Assembly (NCBI GenBank): GCA_003265685.1 | Contig: QJOU01000030.1 | Span: 21,234 to 85,233, forward strand | Direction: 5' to 3' | Source: Piscinibacter caeni | GTDB taxonomy: Bacteria; Pseudomonadota; Gammaproteobacteria; Burkholderiales; Burkholderiaceae_C | Length of the DNA: 64,000 bases | Position numbers and translations under genes: made by a program | Notes under the pieces: generated by a model | Told to the model about the DNA's origin: nothing | Database searches by the model: none | The model's input: only the letters and a program-made list of their open reading frames with translations | Shown here: piece by piece, positions 46,603 to 55,244 of the stretch | Layout of the letters: the number at the start of each line of letters is the position of its first letter | Numbering within the stretch: position 1 is the first letter of the stretch

Positions 46603-47280
46603 ATGAACACGCACGAGAGCATCGACCACTGCACCGAGCTGCTGCGCCAGGAGGCGATCCGCGCCGGCCTGCTCGACGCGGCCGACCCGCCCGCCGCCGG
46701 CGGCGTGATCAGCGCCGCGGCCACGCAGGCCATCGAGGCCCTGATCGACCGCGCGGTGCAGGTGCCCGCGCCGAGCGAGGAGGCCTGCCGGCGCCACCAT
46801 GCGGCGCACGCGGCGCGCTACAGCCGCGGCGAGCGGGTGCTGCTGCGCCACGTGCTGTTCGCGGTGACGCCGGGCGTGGACGTGGCCGCGCTGCGGCGGC
46901 GCGCCGAGGCCTGCCTGCTCGATCTGCGCTGCCACGACGGCACGCCCGGCGAGGCCTTTGCCGCGGCGGCGCGCTCGCTGTCCAACTGCCCGAGCGGCGC
47001 GCAGGGCGGCGAGCTCGGCTGGCTGCAGGCCGAGGACTGTGCGCCCGAGTTCGCGCGCGAGATCTTCGGCCACGCCGAGGTCGGCGTGCTGCCGCGCCTG
47101 GTGCACAGCCGCTTCGGGCTGCACGTGGTCGAGGTGCTGCAGCGCGAGCCGGGCGAGGCGCTGCCCTTCGAGGCGGTGCGCGGCGCGGTCGAGGCGGCGC
47201 TGCGCCAGCAGGCCTTCGCTACCGCGTTGCACCAGTACCTGCAGGTGCTGGGTGGAGCGCAGACGCCGCTCGTCCAGTAG
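46603..47280 (+). CDS. Parvulin-type peptidyl-prolyl isomerase (NifM-like)
   Basis: This 225-residue protein has an N-terminal helical half and a parvulin (PpiC) domain at about residues 90-200. The domain shows LLRHVLFAV, LSNCPSGAQGGELGWLQ and VHSRFGLHVVEVLQRE, the usual parvulin landmarks. No signal peptide, so it is cytoplasmic. It follows narI by 13 bases with GGAG before the start. Isomerases in this place are regular in betaproteobacterial nar operons and are thought to help fold NarG or its partner. Confidence 0.85.
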   Translation: MNTHESIDHCTELLRQEAIRAGLLDAADPPAAGGVISAAATQAIEALIDRAVQVPAPSEEACRRHHAAHAARYSRGERVLLRHVLFAVTPGVDVAALRRRAEACLLDLRCHDGTPGEAFAAAARSLSNCPSGAQGGELGWLQAEDCAPEFAREIFGHAEVGVLPRLVHSRFGLHVVEVLQREPGEALPFEAVRGAVEAALRQQAFATALHQYLQVLGGAQTPLVQ

Positions 47281-47288
47281 GGCGCGCG

Positions 47289-47993
47289 ATGCCCGACGAG
47301 CTGCTGCAGCGCCTGCGCCGCTTCACCGACCAGACCTTCCCGGGCGCACGCGAGCAGTTCCAGGACCTGGTGCGCGAGGGCCAGCACCCGACCATCCTGT
47401 TCATCGGCTGCAGCGATTCGCGCCTGGTGCCCTACCTGCTCACCGGCACCGGACCGGGCGAGCTGTTCATCGTGCGCAACGTCGGCGCCTTCGTTCCCCC
47501 TCACGACGGCTCGGCGGGTTATCACGGCACCGCGGCGGCGATCGAGTTCGCGGTGCTGAATCTGAACGTGGCGCACATCGTCGTCTGCGGCCACAGCCAC
47601 TGCGGCGGCATCCGCGCGCTCTACGAGGGCGTGTCGGCACAGGCCACCAACCTGGCGGCCTGGCTGGAGCTGGGGCGCGAGGCGGTGCTGCCGGTGCAGG
47701 TGTCGCCCGAAGCACTGCGCCGCACCGAGCAGCGCGCCGTCGTGCTGCAGCTCGAGCGCCTGATGGCCTATCCGATGGTGCGCGCGCAGGTGGATGCCGG
47801 CCGGCTCGCGCTGCACGGCTGGCACTACGTGATCGAGGATGGCGAGGTGCATGTATTCGACGTGCGCCAGGGTGGCTTCGTGCCGGCCTCGCGCGCCGAG
47901 CACAGCGGCACCGGGCCGTATGCGCTGCCGGAGCCGGAGGCGCTGTTCAACGAGATCGACGCGAGCTTCGCGCCATCACATCAGGGCGCCTGA
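47289..47993 (+). CDS. Beta-class carbonic anhydrase
   Basis: This 234-residue enzyme interconverts CO2 and bicarbonate. Zinc ligands are in FIGCSDSRL (Cys, with Asp and Arg dyad) and in VVCGHSHCGGIRAL (His and Cys), and the VRNVGAFVPPHDG stretch is typical. It begins 8 bases after the parvulin gene, so it may share the nar transcript. It overlaps the convergent Lrp gene by 13 bases. Confidence 0.95.
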   Translation: MPDELLQRLRRFTDQTFPGAREQFQDLVREGQHPTILFIGCSDSRLVPYLLTGTGPGELFIVRNVGAFVPPHDGSAGYHGTAAAIEFAVLNLNVAHIVVCGHSHCGGIRALYEGVSAQATNLAAWLELGREAVLPVQVSPEALRRTEQRAVVLQLERLMAYPMVRAQVDAGRLALHGWHYVIEDGEVHVFDVRQGGFVPASRAEHSGTGPYALPEPEALFNEIDASFAPSHQGA

Positions 47994-48421
47994 AGCCCGC
48001 GCCGCGCGATCGGCGTCGACATCACGATCGCGGTGCGTGTCTCGCCCCAGCGGTTGATGTCGCCGAGGAAGGCCTCGAGCGCCGCCAAGTCGGCCACCGC
48101 CACAGTCATCACGTAGGAGTCGGCCCCGGTCACGTGGTGGCACTCCAGCACCTCGGGCCGTGCGCGCAGGGCCTTCAGCAGCGCCTGCTTGTGCGGCTGC
48201 GCCGTGGTGATGCCGACGATCGCCTGCACCGGTCGGCCGGCGCGTGCCGGGTCCACGTCGGCGTGCACGCCGCGCACCACGCCGGCATCCTGCAGGCGCT
48301 TCAGGCGCTCGGCGGTGGCGGCGATCGACAGGCCGGCTGCCGCCGCCAGCGACTTCAGCGGGGCACGGCCGTCGGCCTGCAGGGCGGCGAGCAGTTTCCA
48401 GGCCTTGGCGTCGAGCTGCAT
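47981..48421 (-). CDS. Lrp/AsnC family regulator
   Basis: This 146-residue protein has an N-terminal helix-turn-helix (LDAKAWKLLAALQADGRAP, LKSLAAAAGLSIAATAERL) and a RAM domain with HHVTGADSYVMTVAV. It is divergent from a LysE-type exporter, with 105 bases between. In many bacteria an Lrp-type protein controls an adjacent amino acid exporter, so control of lysE is likely. The start at 48421 fits the family. Confidence 0.9.
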   Translation of the reverse strand: MQLDAKAWKLLAALQADGRAPLKSLAAAAGLSIAATAERLKRLQDAGVVRGVHADVDPARAGRPVQAIVGITTAQPHKQALLKALRARPEVLECHHVTGADSYVMTVAVADLAALEAFLGDINRWGETRTAIVMSTPIARRGLQAP

Positions 48422-48526
48422 GTTCCGGTGCGAGGCGCGTGGCGCCGGAAAAATCTCCGGCCGTCCGCGATCATCGCCGCAATGGTGCGCTGTGGCGCCG
48501 GCCGCGCCGGGCCTACAGTCGCCGCC

Positions 48527-49138
48527 ATGGACCTGCTTGCCGTGTTCGCTTCCGCGCTGCTGATCGGCCTGTCGATCGCCGCGCCGGTCGGCCCGATCGG
48601 GCTGCTGACCATCCAGCGCAGCCTCGAGCACGGCCCGCGTGCCGGGCTGGCCACCGGGCTCGGTGCGGCCGCGGCCGATGCGGTGTACGGCGCCATCGGG
48701 GCGTACGGCGTGAGCTGGCTGATCGGCGCGCTGGTCGCCGCGCGCGTGCCGCTGGCGCTGTTCGGCGCCGGCTTCCTGCTCTGGATGGCCTGGGGCCTGG
48801 TGCGTGCGCCGGCGGCCGAGCGGGCCGCGCAGGCCGCGCCGGCGCGCAACGGCTGGCAGTACTTCGCCAGCACCTTCGTGCTGACGCTCTCCAACCCGGC
48901 GACCATCTTCTCCTTCATCGCCGTGTTCGGCACGCTGGCCGGGCGCAGCACGGTCAGCGCGCCGGGCACGATGGTGCTGGGCGTGCTGCTCGGCTCGGCG
49001 CTGTGGTGGTTGTTCCTGTCCACCGCAGTCGGCCGGCTGCGCGGGCGCTTCGACGCGTGCTGGCGGCGGCGTGTCAACTTCGCGAGCGCGGTGGTGCTGG
49101 CCGGCTTCGCGCTCTGGCAGCTCGCCTCGCTGGCCTGA
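48527..49138 (+). CDS. LysE family amino acid exporter
   Basis: This 203-residue protein has six predicted helices and the LysE/RhtB opening LLIGLSIAAPVGPIGLLTI and the conserved TLSNPATIFSF. It would export amino acids or related metabolites. TACAGT is 7 bases before the ATG at 48527 with no ribosome site. Divergent from an Lrp-type regulator. The stop directly abuts the stop of the gene on the other strand. Confidence 0.9.
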   Translation: MDLLAVFASALLIGLSIAAPVGPIGLLTIQRSLEHGPRAGLATGLGAAAADAVYGAIGAYGVSWLIGALVAARVPLALFGAGFLLWMAWGLVRAPAAERAAQAAPARNGWQYFASTFVLTLSNPATIFSFIAVFGTLAGRSTVSAPGTMVLGVLLGSALWWLFLSTAVGRLRGRFDACWRRRVNFASAVVLAGFALWQLASLA

Positions 49139-49846
49139 TCAGGGCCGGCCGGCAGGCGCGAGGCGGTAGCCGGTGCGCCACCAGCCCCAGGCGAGCGCCC
49201 CGAAGAAGGCCGTGAACAGCGCGCCGCCCCACCATTCGGTGATGTTCTCCAGCACGTCCTTGGCCGCCGGGTCGTGCCACACGAGCGGCAGCAGCACATG
49301 CGCGAGCCCGAGCAGCGGCAGCCCGGCGCAGGGCAGCAGCAGGGCGCGCGCGACGCCGTGCGCCTGCGCGTGCCGCACCCCCTGCGCGAGCAGCAGCATG
49401 CCGATGCAGGTGAGCCCGAAGTACAGCGCGGTGCCGTAGCGACGCATGAAGCGGTAGCCCTCGCCCTCGGTGCCGAGGAAGCTGCCGTACAGCACCAGGC
49501 AGACGCCCGCCGCCACGCCGAGCCAGGGCAGCACGCGCGCCGTGCGCGTGGCGCCGCGGCCCAGCGTGTGCAGCCAGGGCGCGCACAGCATCCAGCACAG
49601 CGCCTGCAGCACCGCGGCGGGCAGCAGCAGCGCGCGGAACAGGATGTTCGGCAGCCCGTGGCGCCCGGCGCGGCTGATCGAGACGCAGCCGTCGACGAAG
49701 GGGTTGCAGTCCGGGATCAGCCCGAGCCGCACCGAAAGCACGTAGGCCACCCCGGTGCCGGCCAGCGGCAGCAGGGCGGCCAGCAGCGCCAGCGGCCAGA
49801 GCGGCCAGAGCGGCCAGGGAGTGGGGGTGTTCACGCTGGCCCGCAT
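49139..49846 (-). CDS. Six-helix membrane protein, possibly Frag1/DRAM-like
   Basis: This 235-residue protein has about six membrane helices. The stretch CNPFVDGCVSISRAGRHG after the first helix resembles the extracellular loop of the Frag1/DRAM/Sfk1 family, and that loop carries two cysteines. The N-terminus has a WPL repeat from a short 10-base DNA repeat (near 49790-49820). Function is unknown; the family call is tentative. Confidence 0.55.
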   Translation of the reverse strand: MRASVNTPTPWPLWPLWPLALLAALLPLAGTGVAYVLSVRLGLIPDCNPFVDGCVSISRAGRHGLPNILFRALLLPAAVLQALCWMLCAPWLHTLGRGATRTARVLPWLGVAAGVCLVLYGSFLGTEGEGYRFMRRYGTALYFGLTCIGMLLLAQGVRHAQAHGVARALLLPCAGLPLLGLAHVLLPLVWHDPAAKDVLENITEWWGGALFTAFFGALAWGWWRTGYRLAPAGRP

Positions 49847-49956
49847 TCTGGCGTCGGTTTCGTCACGCGGCCGGGCCGCCGAAGCGGCCGCAGGTTGCGC
49901 GAGGTCAAGCGGGCGGCGGCCCCGGAGCCCGACAGTCCAAGGCTGGAGGATTGTTC

Positions 49957-51195
49957 ATGCCACCCTTGCTGCCCGGCGTCGTCGACGCCATCGAACCGCG
50001 CCTGGCCATGCTGCTGGAGCGCAGCGGCCTCGCGCCGCTGGTGCTGCGCGGGCGCCGGTTGCTGCCCATCGTGCAAGGCGGCATGGGGGTGGGTGTGTCG
50101 GCGCACAAGCTGGCCGGCAGCGTGGCCGCGCTCGGTGGGGTCGGCACCATCTCCTCGGTCGACCTGCGCCGCCACCACCCCGACCTGATGGAACGCACCC
50201 AGGGCCTGGCCACCGTGCCCGGCGGTGATGCCGCGGCCAAGGCGGCCATCGACGCGGCCAACCTCGAGGCCATCGGGCGCGAGATCGCGCTGGCGCGCGA
50301 GCGTTCGCAGGGCCGCGGGCTGCTGGCGATCAACGTGATGCGGGCGGTGGCCGAATACGCCGCCTCGGTGAAGAAGGCGCTGGAGTGCGGCATCGACGCG
50401 GTGGTGGTCGGCGCCGGCCTGCCGCTGGACCTGCCCGACCTCGCGGCCGAGCACCCGCAGGCCGCGCTGGTGCCCATCCTGTCGGACGCACGCGGCGTGC
50501 AGCTGATCGTCAAGAAGTGGGAGCGCAAGAAGCGCCTGCCCGATGCGATCGTGATCGAGCATCCGCGCCTGGCCGGCGGGCACCTGGGCGCGGCGAAGAT
50601 CGCCGACCTGGGCGACCCGCGCTTCGACTTCGAGAACGTGATCCCGGCCTCGCGCGAGTTCCTCAAGAGCGCCGGCATCGAGCGCGAGATCCCGCTGATC
50701 GCCGCCGGCGGCATCCGCACGCAGGCGGACATCGCGCGGCTGCAGTCGCTCGGCGCCGCCGCGGTGCAGCTCGGCACGCCGTTCGCCGTCACCGAGGAGG
50801 GCGACGCGAGCGACGCCTTCAAGCAGGTGCTGGCCGGGGCGCGCGACGAGGACATGGTCGAGTTCACCAGCGTCGCCGGCCTGCCGGCGCGTGCGGTGGC
50901 CACGCCCTGGCTGCGCGCCTACCTGAAGATCGAGGACCGGCTGCAGGCCGTGGTGCATGCCAAGTCGCGCTGCACCAAGGCCTTCGACTGCCTGGCGCAA
51001 TGCGGCCTGCGCGACGGGCTCAAGGGCTGGGGCCAGTTCTGCATCGACAACCAGCTCGCCGCCGCGCTGCGCGGCGACGTGAAGAAGGGCCTGTTCTTCC
51101 GCGGCGCCGGCGCGCTGCCCTTCGGCGACCAGATCCGCAGCGTGCGCGAGCTGATGGAGCGGCTGCTGACGGTGAACGCGGCGGTGCCGGCCTGA
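49957..51195 (+). CDS. Nitronate monooxygenase / NPD-type flavoenzyme
   Basis: This 412-residue FMN enzyme has the TIM-barrel motif IVQGGMGVGVSAHKLAGSVA, the central LAGGHLGAAK and the FMN phosphate site AAGGIRTQADIARLQSLGAA. It is of the 2-nitropropane-dioxygenase family, oxidising nitroalkanes or acting as an enoyl reductase. The last 80 residues (CTKAFDCLAQCGLRDG) extend beyond the core, with cysteines. GGAGGA lies 6 bases before the ATG. The substrate is not decided by sequence. Confidence 0.85.
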   Translation: MPPLLPGVVDAIEPRLAMLLERSGLAPLVLRGRRLLPIVQGGMGVGVSAHKLAGSVAALGGVGTISSVDLRRHHPDLMERTQGLATVPGGDAAAKAAIDAANLEAIGREIALARERSQGRGLLAINVMRAVAEYAASVKKALECGIDAVVVGAGLPLDLPDLAAEHPQAALVPILSDARGVQLIVKKWERKKRLPDAIVIEHPRLAGGHLGAAKIADLGDPRFDFENVIPASREFLKSAGIEREIPLIAAGGIRTQADIARLQSLGAAAVQLGTPFAVTEEGDASDAFKQVLAGARDEDMVEFTSVAGLPARAVATPWLRAYLKIEDRLQAVVHAKSRCTKAFDCLAQCGLRDGLKGWGQFCIDNQLAAALRGDVKKGLFFRGAGALPFGDQIRSVRELMERLLTVNAAVPA

Positions 51196-51207
51196 GGTGA
51201 TGGGTCG

Positions 51208-51278
51208 GCGGGCCGAGCGCTGGGCCGCTCCCGAGCCGGCCCGCATCCCCTCGGGGGATCGACCGACGTATTCGTCGG
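51208..51278. repeat. Multi-hairpin intergenic element
   Basis: Between the flavoenzyme and alcohol dehydrogenase genes are nested and serial hairpins: 51208-51214 with 51238-51244 (7 bases) around 51215-51219 with 51226-51230 (5 bases), then 51245-51250 with 51254-51259 (ATCCCC / GGGGAT), and 51263-51268 with 51273-51278 (CCGACG / CGTCGG). It fills the whole gap and looks like a REP-type repeat or terminator. Confidence 0.6.
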
Positions 51279-51291
51279 GCGAGGGGCGGAC

Positions 51292-52302
51292 ATGACCGTG
51301 TGGGCGTCGATGCAGCTGGAGGCGCCCGGCCGCCCGCTGCAGCAGGTGCTGCACGAGCGCCTGCCGGAGCCGGCGCCGGGGCAGGTGCGCATCACCGTGA
51401 GCTGCTGCGGCGTCTGCCGCACCGACCTGCACATCGTCGACGGCGAGCTGGCCTTTCCCGGCCACCCGGTGGTGCCGGGGCACGAGATCGTCGGCCGCGT
51501 CGCCGCCCTCGGCGAGGGCGTGACGGGCCTGGCCGTCGGTGAACGTGTCGGCGTGCCCTGGCTGGGCTGGACCTGCGGCGAGTGCGCGCCGTGCCGCGCC
51601 GGGCGCGAGAACCTGTGCGAGAACGCGCGCTTCACCGGCTGGCAGATCCGCGGCGGCTACGCCCAGCAGGCGGTGGCCGACGCACGCTACGTGTTTCGCC
51701 TGCCCGAGCGCTACAGCGACGCCGAGGCCGCGCCGCTGCTGTGCGCCGGGCTGATCGGCTGGCGTGCCTGCACGATGGCGGGCGAGGCGCCGCGGCTCGG
51801 GCTCTACGGCTTCGGCGCCGCGGCGCACCTGATCGCGCAAGTGGCCGTCGCGCAGGGCCGCGAGGTGGCCGCCTTCACGCGGCCGGGCGACCATGCGGCG
51901 CAGCAGCTTGCGCGTGACCTCGGCGCGGCCTGGGCCGGCGGCTCGGACGAGGCCGCGCCTTTCGTGCTCGACGCGGCGCTGATCTTCGCGCCGGTCGGTG
52001 CGCTGGTGCCGCTCGCGCTGCGCGCCGTGCGCCCGGGCGGCACGGTGGTGTGCGCCGGCATCCACATGAGCGACATCCCGTCGTTCCCGTATTCGATCCT
52101 GTGGGGCGAGCGGCGCCTGGTCTCGGTGGCCAACCTGACGCGTGCCGACGGCGAGGCCTTCCTGCGCGTGGCCGGCGAGATCCCGCTGCGCGTGCACGCG
52201 GTGCCGTACCCGCTGGCCGACGCGAACCGCGCGCTCGCCGACCTGCGCGCCGGCCAGCTCAGCGGGGCGGCGGTGCTGGCGTGCGAGGCTCCACCCGGCT
52301 GA
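51292..52302 (+). CDS. Zinc-dependent alcohol dehydrogenase family protein
   Basis: This 336-residue enzyme has the catalytic zinc site CGVCRTDLHIV and GHEIVGRV, the structural four-cysteine zinc loop CGECAPCRAGRENLCENA, and a Rossmann motif GLYGFGAAAHLIAQVA. It oxidises alcohols or reduces aldehydes using NAD(P). The glycine-rich motif has Ala in place of one Gly (GFGAAAH), usual in this subfamily. The C-terminal 44 bases overlap the gene on the other strand. Confidence 0.92.
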   Translation: MTVWASMQLEAPGRPLQQVLHERLPEPAPGQVRITVSCCGVCRTDLHIVDGELAFPGHPVVPGHEIVGRVAALGEGVTGLAVGERVGVPWLGWTCGECAPCRAGRENLCENARFTGWQIRGGYAQQAVADARYVFRLPERYSDAEAAPLLCAGLIGWRACTMAGEAPRLGLYGFGAAAHLIAQVAVAQGREVAAFTRPGDHAAQQLARDLGAAWAGGSDEAAPFVLDAALIFAPVGALVPLALRAVRPGGTVVCAGIHMSDIPSFPYSILWGERRLVSVANLTRADGEAFLRVAGEIPLRVHAVPYPLADANRALADLRAGQLSGAAVLACEAPPG

Positions 52303-53362
52303 GCAGCAGCACCGCGAAGGCGACGATGGAAAGCGCCTGCAGCACGCCGGCCGCGCTGCGCAGCGTGGCCTGCTGCAGCAGCTCGGCCAGCGCACGCAGC
52401 GCCACCGCCGCGCTCATCAGCAGCACCGGCGCGAAGGGCCGGAAACCCGGCGGCGCCAGGCGCAGGCGCAGCAGCGCCGGCAGCACGATCGGCGCATGGC
52501 CGAACACCATCGCGAACACGAAGCCGAGCAGCAGCATGTGCAGCGGCCCGCTGGCGCCGAAGGCCGTGCCGCGCGCCAGGCCGGCCAGGCCCCAGAGCGC
52601 CGCCAGCGCCAGCCAGGCGTAGCCCAGGCGCAGGCAGCGCGCGGTGTGCAGCGTCCAGCCGGTGCGCACGAGGCCGGGGCGCACCGCCAGGTCGAAGCGC
52701 CACAGCCAGGCCGCCAGCGCGAGCTGCGCCAGCCACCACAGCGCGCCCGCGCCCGGCAGGCCCGCCGCGAGGCCCAGCAGCCCCAGGCCGTGCAGCGCCA
52801 TCGCGCCCCCGTAGGCACGCCGTGCAAAGGCCGACAGCGGCACGAAGCGCGCCAGCTCGCGGCGCTCGCCGGCGATGGTCAGCACGAGGAAGGAGCACCA
52901 CCAGGCCACCGCGGTCTCGAACGGCCGGTCGGTCAGCCACAGCAGCGTGCCGCCGGCCCAGGCGAGCGCGCCGGCGCCTTCGACGGCGGTGTGCAGGGCG
53001 CGCTCGCGCCACCAGACGCCGACGTAGGCCGCGCCCAGCACCAGCGCGGCGGCGAACCACAGCGCGGCCGCGACGCCGGGCTGCAGCGCCAGCGCGGCCA
53101 GGCTGCCGGCCGCAGCCAGCGCCGGCGCGGCCCAGACCAGGCCGCGGCGCAGCGCCACGGCGCGCTCGAGCGAGATCACGAGGCCGAAGAAGCCGCACAC
53201 CATCAGCGCGCCGTGCAGCGCGAGCGGCGCGCTGGCCCGTTCCGGCAGCAGGTCCAGGCCGAGCCGCGCCAGCCCGCCGGCCAGGCCGCTGGCCAGCGTC
53301 AGCGCAGCCAGCAGGGCCGGCAGCAGGGCCGCGGCCGAGGGCCCGCGTTCAGGCGGCGGCAT
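52259..53362 (-). CDS. NnrS-like polytopic membrane protein
   Basis: This 367-residue protein is about eleven hydrophobic helices. Histidines in membrane segments (LALHGALMVCGFFGLV, GPLHMLLLGFVFAMVFGHAP) fall as in NnrS, a haem-copper membrane protein of denitrifiers that protects from nitric oxide. Similarity is weaker than for the second copy at 53759. The start at 53362 overlaps DUF59 by 14 bases, so they are co-expressed, most likely from the FNR-type promoter at 53682-53751. Confidence 0.65.
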   Translation of the reverse strand: MPPPERGPSAAALLPALLAALTLASGLAGGLARLGLDLLPERASAPLALHGALMVCGFFGLVISLERAVALRRGLVWAAPALAAAGSLAALALQPGVAAALWFAAALVLGAAYVGVWWRERALHTAVEGAGALAWAGGTLLWLTDRPFETAVAWWCSFLVLTIAGERRELARFVPLSAFARRAYGGAMALHGLGLLGLAAGLPGAGALWWLAQLALAAWLWRFDLAVRPGLVRTGWTLHTARCLRLGYAWLALAALWGLAGLARGTAFGASGPLHMLLLGFVFAMVFGHAPIVLPALLRLRLAPPGFRPFAPVLLMSAAVALRALAELLQQATLRSAAGVLQALSIVAFAVLLLSRVEPRTPAPPPR

Positions 53363-53675
53363 CGTCCCAGCCCAGGCGCCGGCGCGCCGCGGCACTGAGC
53401 CGCTCGGGCGTCCACAGCACCTCGTCGGCCTCGTCGATGTCGATCCGGCGGCCCGGCAGCGCCTGCGCGAGCGCGCGCTCGGCGTCCTCGGCGATGGCGC
53501 CGCCCATCGGGCAGGTCGGGCTGGTCAGCACCAGACGCAGCACGATGCGCTGCGGCTCGACGAGCAGGCGCTCGACCAGCCCGAGATCGACGATGTTCTC
53601 GCCGATCTCCGGGTCGAGCACCGCCGTCAGGGCCTGCAGGGCGAGTGTGTGGTCGTCGGGGCGGGGCGTGTCCAT
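53349..53675 (-). CDS. DUF59/MIP18-type iron-sulfur protein
   Basis: This 108-residue protein has the MIP18 (DUF59) signature VLDPEIGENIVDLGLVE and the cysteine-containing TSPTCPMGGAIAED. DUF59 proteins help to insert or repair iron-sulfur clusters. The start at 53675 fits the family; GACCAT lies 6 bases upstream and no ribosome site is seen. Placed with NnrS-like genes, it may repair clusters after nitric oxide stress. Confidence 0.85.
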   Translation of the reverse strand: MDTPRPDDHTLALQALTAVLDPEIGENIVDLGLVERLLVEPQRIVLRLVLTSPTCPMGGAIAEDAERALAQALPGRRIDIDEADEVLWTPERLSAAARRRLGWDDAAA

Positions 53676-53681
53676 GGGCGC

Positions 53682-53751
53682 ATGGTCGCGGCCTGCCGGC
53701 GACAGGGGCTTGACGACTCTCAAAACCATGATCGCCGCGCTTGCCGAGCAT
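53682..53751. promoter_or_regulatory. Bidirectional FNR-type promoter between DUF59 and nnrS
   Basis: TTGACGACTCTCAA (53710-53723) is a near-perfect FNR/DNR palindrome with one mismatch. It is centred 41.5 bases from the DUF59 start (53675) and 42 from the nnrS start (53759). -10-like GACCAT (53687-53682, minus) and GAGCAT (53746-53751, plus) lie 6-7 bases before each ATG. Both genes would be activated from one site by leaderless mRNAs. Confidence 0.65.
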
Positions 53752-53758
53752 GCCGACC

Positions 53759-55075
53759 ATGAAGACGATCGCGATCCGCCCGCTGCCGGCCTCGGCCCGG
53801 CCCGCCACTTCCTCCGCCACGTCCGTGGCCGGCGACCGCTGGCGCTGGCAGCGCCTGTTCGACGCGCCGCACCGGCTCGGCTTCTTCGCCGGCGCGCTGA
53901 TGCTGGCGCTGTCCGCGCTGTGGTGGGCCGCCGTGCTGCTGGTCACACATGCCCTGCAGGGGCCGGTGCCCTGGGCCGTGTCGCGCGGGCTGGCGCATGC
54001 GCTGTGGTTCGCCTTCGGCTTCATGCCGCTGTTCTTCACCGGCTTCCTGTTCACCGCCGGGCCGAAGTGGCTGGGCCTGCCGCCGGTCGACACACGCGTG
54101 CTGGCGCCGGCGCTGCTCGCCTCGCTGGCCGGCTGGGGCGTGTTCGTGCTCGGCGTGCATGGCGCGGCGGCCTTGGCGGCCATCGGGCTGGCCGCGGTGG
54201 CCTGGGGCTGGGCTTCGTTCACGTGGCGCTTCGTGGGCCTGGTGCGCCGCAGCGCCGTACCCGACCGGCTGCACGCACGGGTCATTGCCGCGGCCTGCGT
54301 GGCCGGCGTGGCCGCGCTGGTCAGCGCCTCGGTCGGCCTGCTGCTGCAGCGCGAGGACGTCGCACGCGCTGCGCTGCAGCTCGGGCTGTGGGGCTTCGTC
54401 GGCGTGGTCTACGTGACCGTGGCGCACCGCATGATCCCGTTCTTCACCGCCAGCGCGCTGCCCTTCGTCGCGGCCTGGCGGCCGACGCTGCTGCTCGGGC
54501 TGTTCGTCGCGCTGTTCGTGCTGCAGGTGCCGCTGGCCTGGGCCGACCTGTGGTGGTGGCCCCTGCTGCCGGCGCCGGCCTGGGCGCGTGTCGCGCTCGA
54601 GGCGTCGGCCGCGCTCGGCCTGGCGGCGCTGGCGCTGCGCTGGGGCCTGGTGCAGAGCCTGGCGATCCGGCTGCTGGCGATGCTGCATCTGGGCTTCGTC
54701 TGGCTCGCGGTCTCGTTTGCGCTGGCCGCCGCCTCGCACGCGCTGCTGCAGGCCAGCCACGGGCAGCTCGGCCTCGGCCTGGCGTCGCAGCACGCTCTGA
54801 CGATGGGCTTCTTCGGCTCGCTGCTGCTGGCGATGGCCACGCGCGTGGCCTGCGGCCACGGCGGCCGCACGCTGGCGGCCGACGACCTGGCCTGGGCGCT
54901 GTTCTGGGCCCTGCAGGCGGCCACGCTGCTGCGCGTGGCGGCCGCGCTCTGGCCGGCCGCCGAGCCGGCGCTGCTGGTGGGCGCCGGCCTCGTCTGGGCG
55001 CTGGCCGTGGTCGGCTGGGCGCTGCGCTACGGCCGCTGGTTCGGCCGCCCGCGGGCCGACGGCAAGCCCGGCTGA
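53759..55075 (+). CDS. nnrS: NnrS family protein
   Basis: This 438-residue protein has about twelve membrane segments. NnrS landmarks include FDAPHRLGFFAGALML, FTGFLFTAGPKWLGLPP, VTVAHRMIPFFTASALP, and ALTMGFFGSLLLAMATRVACGHGG. NnrS is a haem- and copper-containing membrane protein that lowers damage by nitric oxide in denitrifying bacteria. The ATG at 53759 was chosen because the promoter points to it; another at 53750 is in frame. It is divergent from DUF59 and the other NnrS-like gene. Confidence 0.9.
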   Translation: MKTIAIRPLPASARPATSSATSVAGDRWRWQRLFDAPHRLGFFAGALMLALSALWWAAVLLVTHALQGPVPWAVSRGLAHALWFAFGFMPLFFTGFLFTAGPKWLGLPPVDTRVLAPALLASLAGWGVFVLGVHGAAALAAIGLAAVAWGWASFTWRFVGLVRRSAVPDRLHARVIAAACVAGVAALVSASVGLLLQREDVARAALQLGLWGFVGVVYVTVAHRMIPFFTASALPFVAAWRPTLLLGLFVALFVLQVPLAWADLWWWPLLPAPAWARVALEASAALGLAALALRWGLVQSLAIRLLAMLHLGFVWLAVSFALAAASHALLQASHGQLGLGLASQHALTMGFFGSLLLAMATRVACGHGGRTLAADDLAWALFWALQAATLLRVAAALWPAAEPALLVGAGLVWALAVVGWALRYGRWFGRPRADGKPG

Positions 55076-55159
55076 GAGTCTGAGTCGCGCGCTGGCGCGG
55101 ACTATTCCCCAAGTTGGGGCGCATCAAGCATTCAATTTGATCAATCGAGCATAAATCTC

Positions 55160-55186
55160 TCAAGCGATCCTTTGTTGGGACGATAA
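55160..55186 (+). promoter_or_regulatory. Candidate sigma-28 promoter of chemoreceptor gene
   Basis: TCAA (55160-55163) is followed after exactly 15 bases by GACGATAA (55179-55186), close to the flagellar sigma factor consensus TAAA-N15-GCCGATAA. The local DNA is A+T rich against the background. It lies about 58 bases upstream of the chemoreceptor ATG. Confidence 0.55.
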
Positions 55187-55244
55187 CGGCAGCGGTGGGC
55201 GCCCATCGGTGTCCCTTATTGCATTCCATCGGAGGTTGTTGGCG

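Noticed and set aside
49786..49820. Three copies of a 10-base repeat around AGCGGCCAG
   Set aside because: Too short and within the coding N-terminus; explains only a WPL peptide repeat.
55135..55150. TTTGATCAATCGAG as an FNR-type box
   Set aside because: Spacing of the two half-sites is wrong; the candidate sigma-28 promoter explains the A+T rich sequence better.
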